Source: an uncultured Porphyromonas sp.
Lineage (GTDB): Bacteria > Bacteroidota > Bacteroidia > Bacteroidales > Porphyromonadaceae
NCBI GenBank assembly: GCA_900548415.1
Contig: URKO01000050.1
Coordinates: 1-7,416, forward strand
DNA length: 7,416 nt
Direction of reading: 5' to 3'
In this document: positions 6,434 through 7,416 of the stretch, in pieces
Layout: every line of letters begins with the position of its first letter
Numbering within the stretch: the stretch's first letter is position 1
The notes under the pieces: model-generated
Databases searched by the model: none
What the model was told of the DNA's origin: nothing
Seen by the model: only the letters and a program-made list of their open reading frames with translations
Translations under genes and position numbers: made by a program

Positions 6434-7416
6434 TTAAGGTACCGGCACCACGTTGATGATTTCGTCGATCGCCTTGTCGGCACTCATACCGACGGCGTCA
6501 GCCTCGTAGCTCATGCCGAGACGATGACGCAACACGTCGTGGCACACGGCACGCACATCCTCAGGGATTACATAGGCTCTCTGAGCGATGAAGGCGTAGG
6601 CCCGTGCAGCTGCTGCTAGCGAGATCGACGCACGTGGCGAAGCCCCATAAGCGATTATCCCTTGTAGAGCGGGGACGCCCTCCGTCTGTCGTGTCGCCAT
6701 AACCAGATCCACAATGTAGCGGAGTATCTTCTCATCGAGATAAACTTGCTGCACCGCTTCGCGAGCTGCTAAGATCTGCTGGGCAGTCGTCACAGGCTTT
6801 ACCGTGGGTAGCTGACTAGCCAGATTCATCTCAATGATCTTCATCTCCTCTTCGTGCGAGGGGTAGTCCAGCACCACCTTGAGGAGGAAGCGGTCTACCT
6901 GCGCCTCAGGTAGTCGGTAGGTACCCTCCTGCTCGATCGGGTTTTGCGTCGCCATCACGAGGAAAGGCGAGGGCAGCGGATAAGTCTCCTCACCGAGCGT
7001 CACCTGTCGCTCTTGCATCGCCTCGAGGAGTGCGCTCTGCACCTTGGCTGGAGCGCGGTTGATCTCATCAGCGAGGACAAAGTGAGCGAAGATAGGACCC
7101 TTCTTGACCGAAAAGGACTCACTGCGCTGACTGTAGATCAGCGTACCGATGAGGTCGGCTGGGAGTAGGTCGGGGGTAAACTGTATGCGGCTATAGTCTG
7201 CATCGATGAGCTTAGCGAGCGTCGTGATAGCGAGCGTCTTAGCAAGCCCTGGCACACCCTCGAGGAGGATATGTCCGTCGGCTAGCAAACCGATCAAGAG
7301 CGACTCCACAAGATGCTCCTGCCCGATGATCGTGGTGTGCATCCCCTCCTGCAGCTGGCGTATGAAGCCACTCTGCTGGGTGATATATGCTTGACGATTC
7401 TCTAGATCTGATACCT
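6434..7416 (-). CDS. moxR: MoxR-family AAA+ ATPase, 5' end cut off by window edge
   Basis: Cytosolic AAA+ ATPase of the MoxR family, whose members are thought to act as chaperones or remodelers of vWA-domain partners. The reading frame stays open upstream of the in-frame Met at 7342: 24 more codons (ending FIRQLQEG) run to the right edge. These match the usual MoxR N-terminus ahead of the IGQE motif, so the true start lies outside the window, probably only a few codons away given the family length of about 330 residues (326 visible). Numbered from the Met at 7342: Walker A GVPGLAKT (29-36, with the Ala before Lys typical of MoxR), Walker B VLADEIN (89-95), sensor 1 ATQNP (131-135), arginine-finger region LPEAQVDRF (144-152), and sensor 2 GASPRAS (233-239), followed by the C-terminal helical lid. 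The ATPase looks intact. The gene ends in TAA directly against the repeat-filled gap before DUF58. Family assignment is certain; the substrate is not known. Confidence 0.97.
   Translation of the reverse strand, partial: VSDLENRQAYITQQSGFIRQLQEGMHTTIIGQEHLVESLLIGLLADGHILLEGVPGLAKTLAITTLAKLIDADYSRIQFTPDLLPADLIGTLIYSQRSESFSVKKGPIFAHFVLADEINRAPAKVQSALLEAMQERQVTLGEETYPLPSPFLVMATQNPIEQEGTYRLPEAQVDRFLLKVVLDYPSHEEEMKIIEMNLASQLPTVKPVTTAQQILAAREAVQQVYLDEKILRYIVDLVMATRQTEGVPALQGIIAYGASPRASISLAAAARAYAFIAQRAYVIPEDVRAVCHDVLRHRLGMSYEADAVGMSADKAIDEIINVVPVP

Overview
The window holds one uninterrupted minus-strand gene cluster that matches the Bacteroidetes 'Bat' (Bacteroides aerotolerance) operon. Read in transcription order, from the right edge to the left, it contains: moxR (MoxR-type AAA+ ATPase, 5' end outside the window), a DUF58 protein, a 316-residue membrane-anchored BatD-like/DUF4381-like protein, batA, batB (two membrane vWA-domain proteins), batC (TPR protein), batD (large exported beta-rich protein with one membrane anchor), and possibly the first codons of one more gene at the left edge. 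No RNA genes, insertion sequences, CRISPR arrays or phage genes were seen.

Organism: the gene order is typical of Bacteroidetes. The Shine-Dalgarno-poor starts and the moderately GC-rich sequence suggest a Porphyromonas-like member of the Bacteroidales. That is inference from gene content and style, not from a marker gene.

Layout: moxR (6434 to beyond 7416) is followed by a 127-base gap (6307-6433) made almost entirely of three different short tandem repeats. DUF58 (5434-6306) follows, then 7 bases, then the 316-residue protein (4476-5426). From there every gene overlaps the next: 4 bases into batA (3499-4479), 4 bases into batB (2474-3502), about 11 bases into batC (1825-2484) and 1 base into batD (44-1825). 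An ATGA overlap at 44-47 may start a further gene. This tight packing argues for a single transcript with translational coupling.

How the parts fit: MoxR ATPases are generally thought to act as chaperones or remodelers working with vWA/MIDAS proteins. Here one cytosolic ATPase and one soluble DUF58 protein are encoded with two inner-membrane vWA proteins whose MIDAS residues are intact. Three exported or membrane-anchored partners carry beta-sandwich-like, TPR and helical tail regions. The likely picture is an envelope complex driven by cytosolic ATP hydrolysis. The biochemical substrate is unknown, and the historical 'aerotolerance' name should not be read as a proven mechanism.

The system is known rather than new. 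The least expected element is the composite repeat gap between moxR and DUF58. The next is the similarity between the cytosolic tails of BatD and the 316-residue protein.
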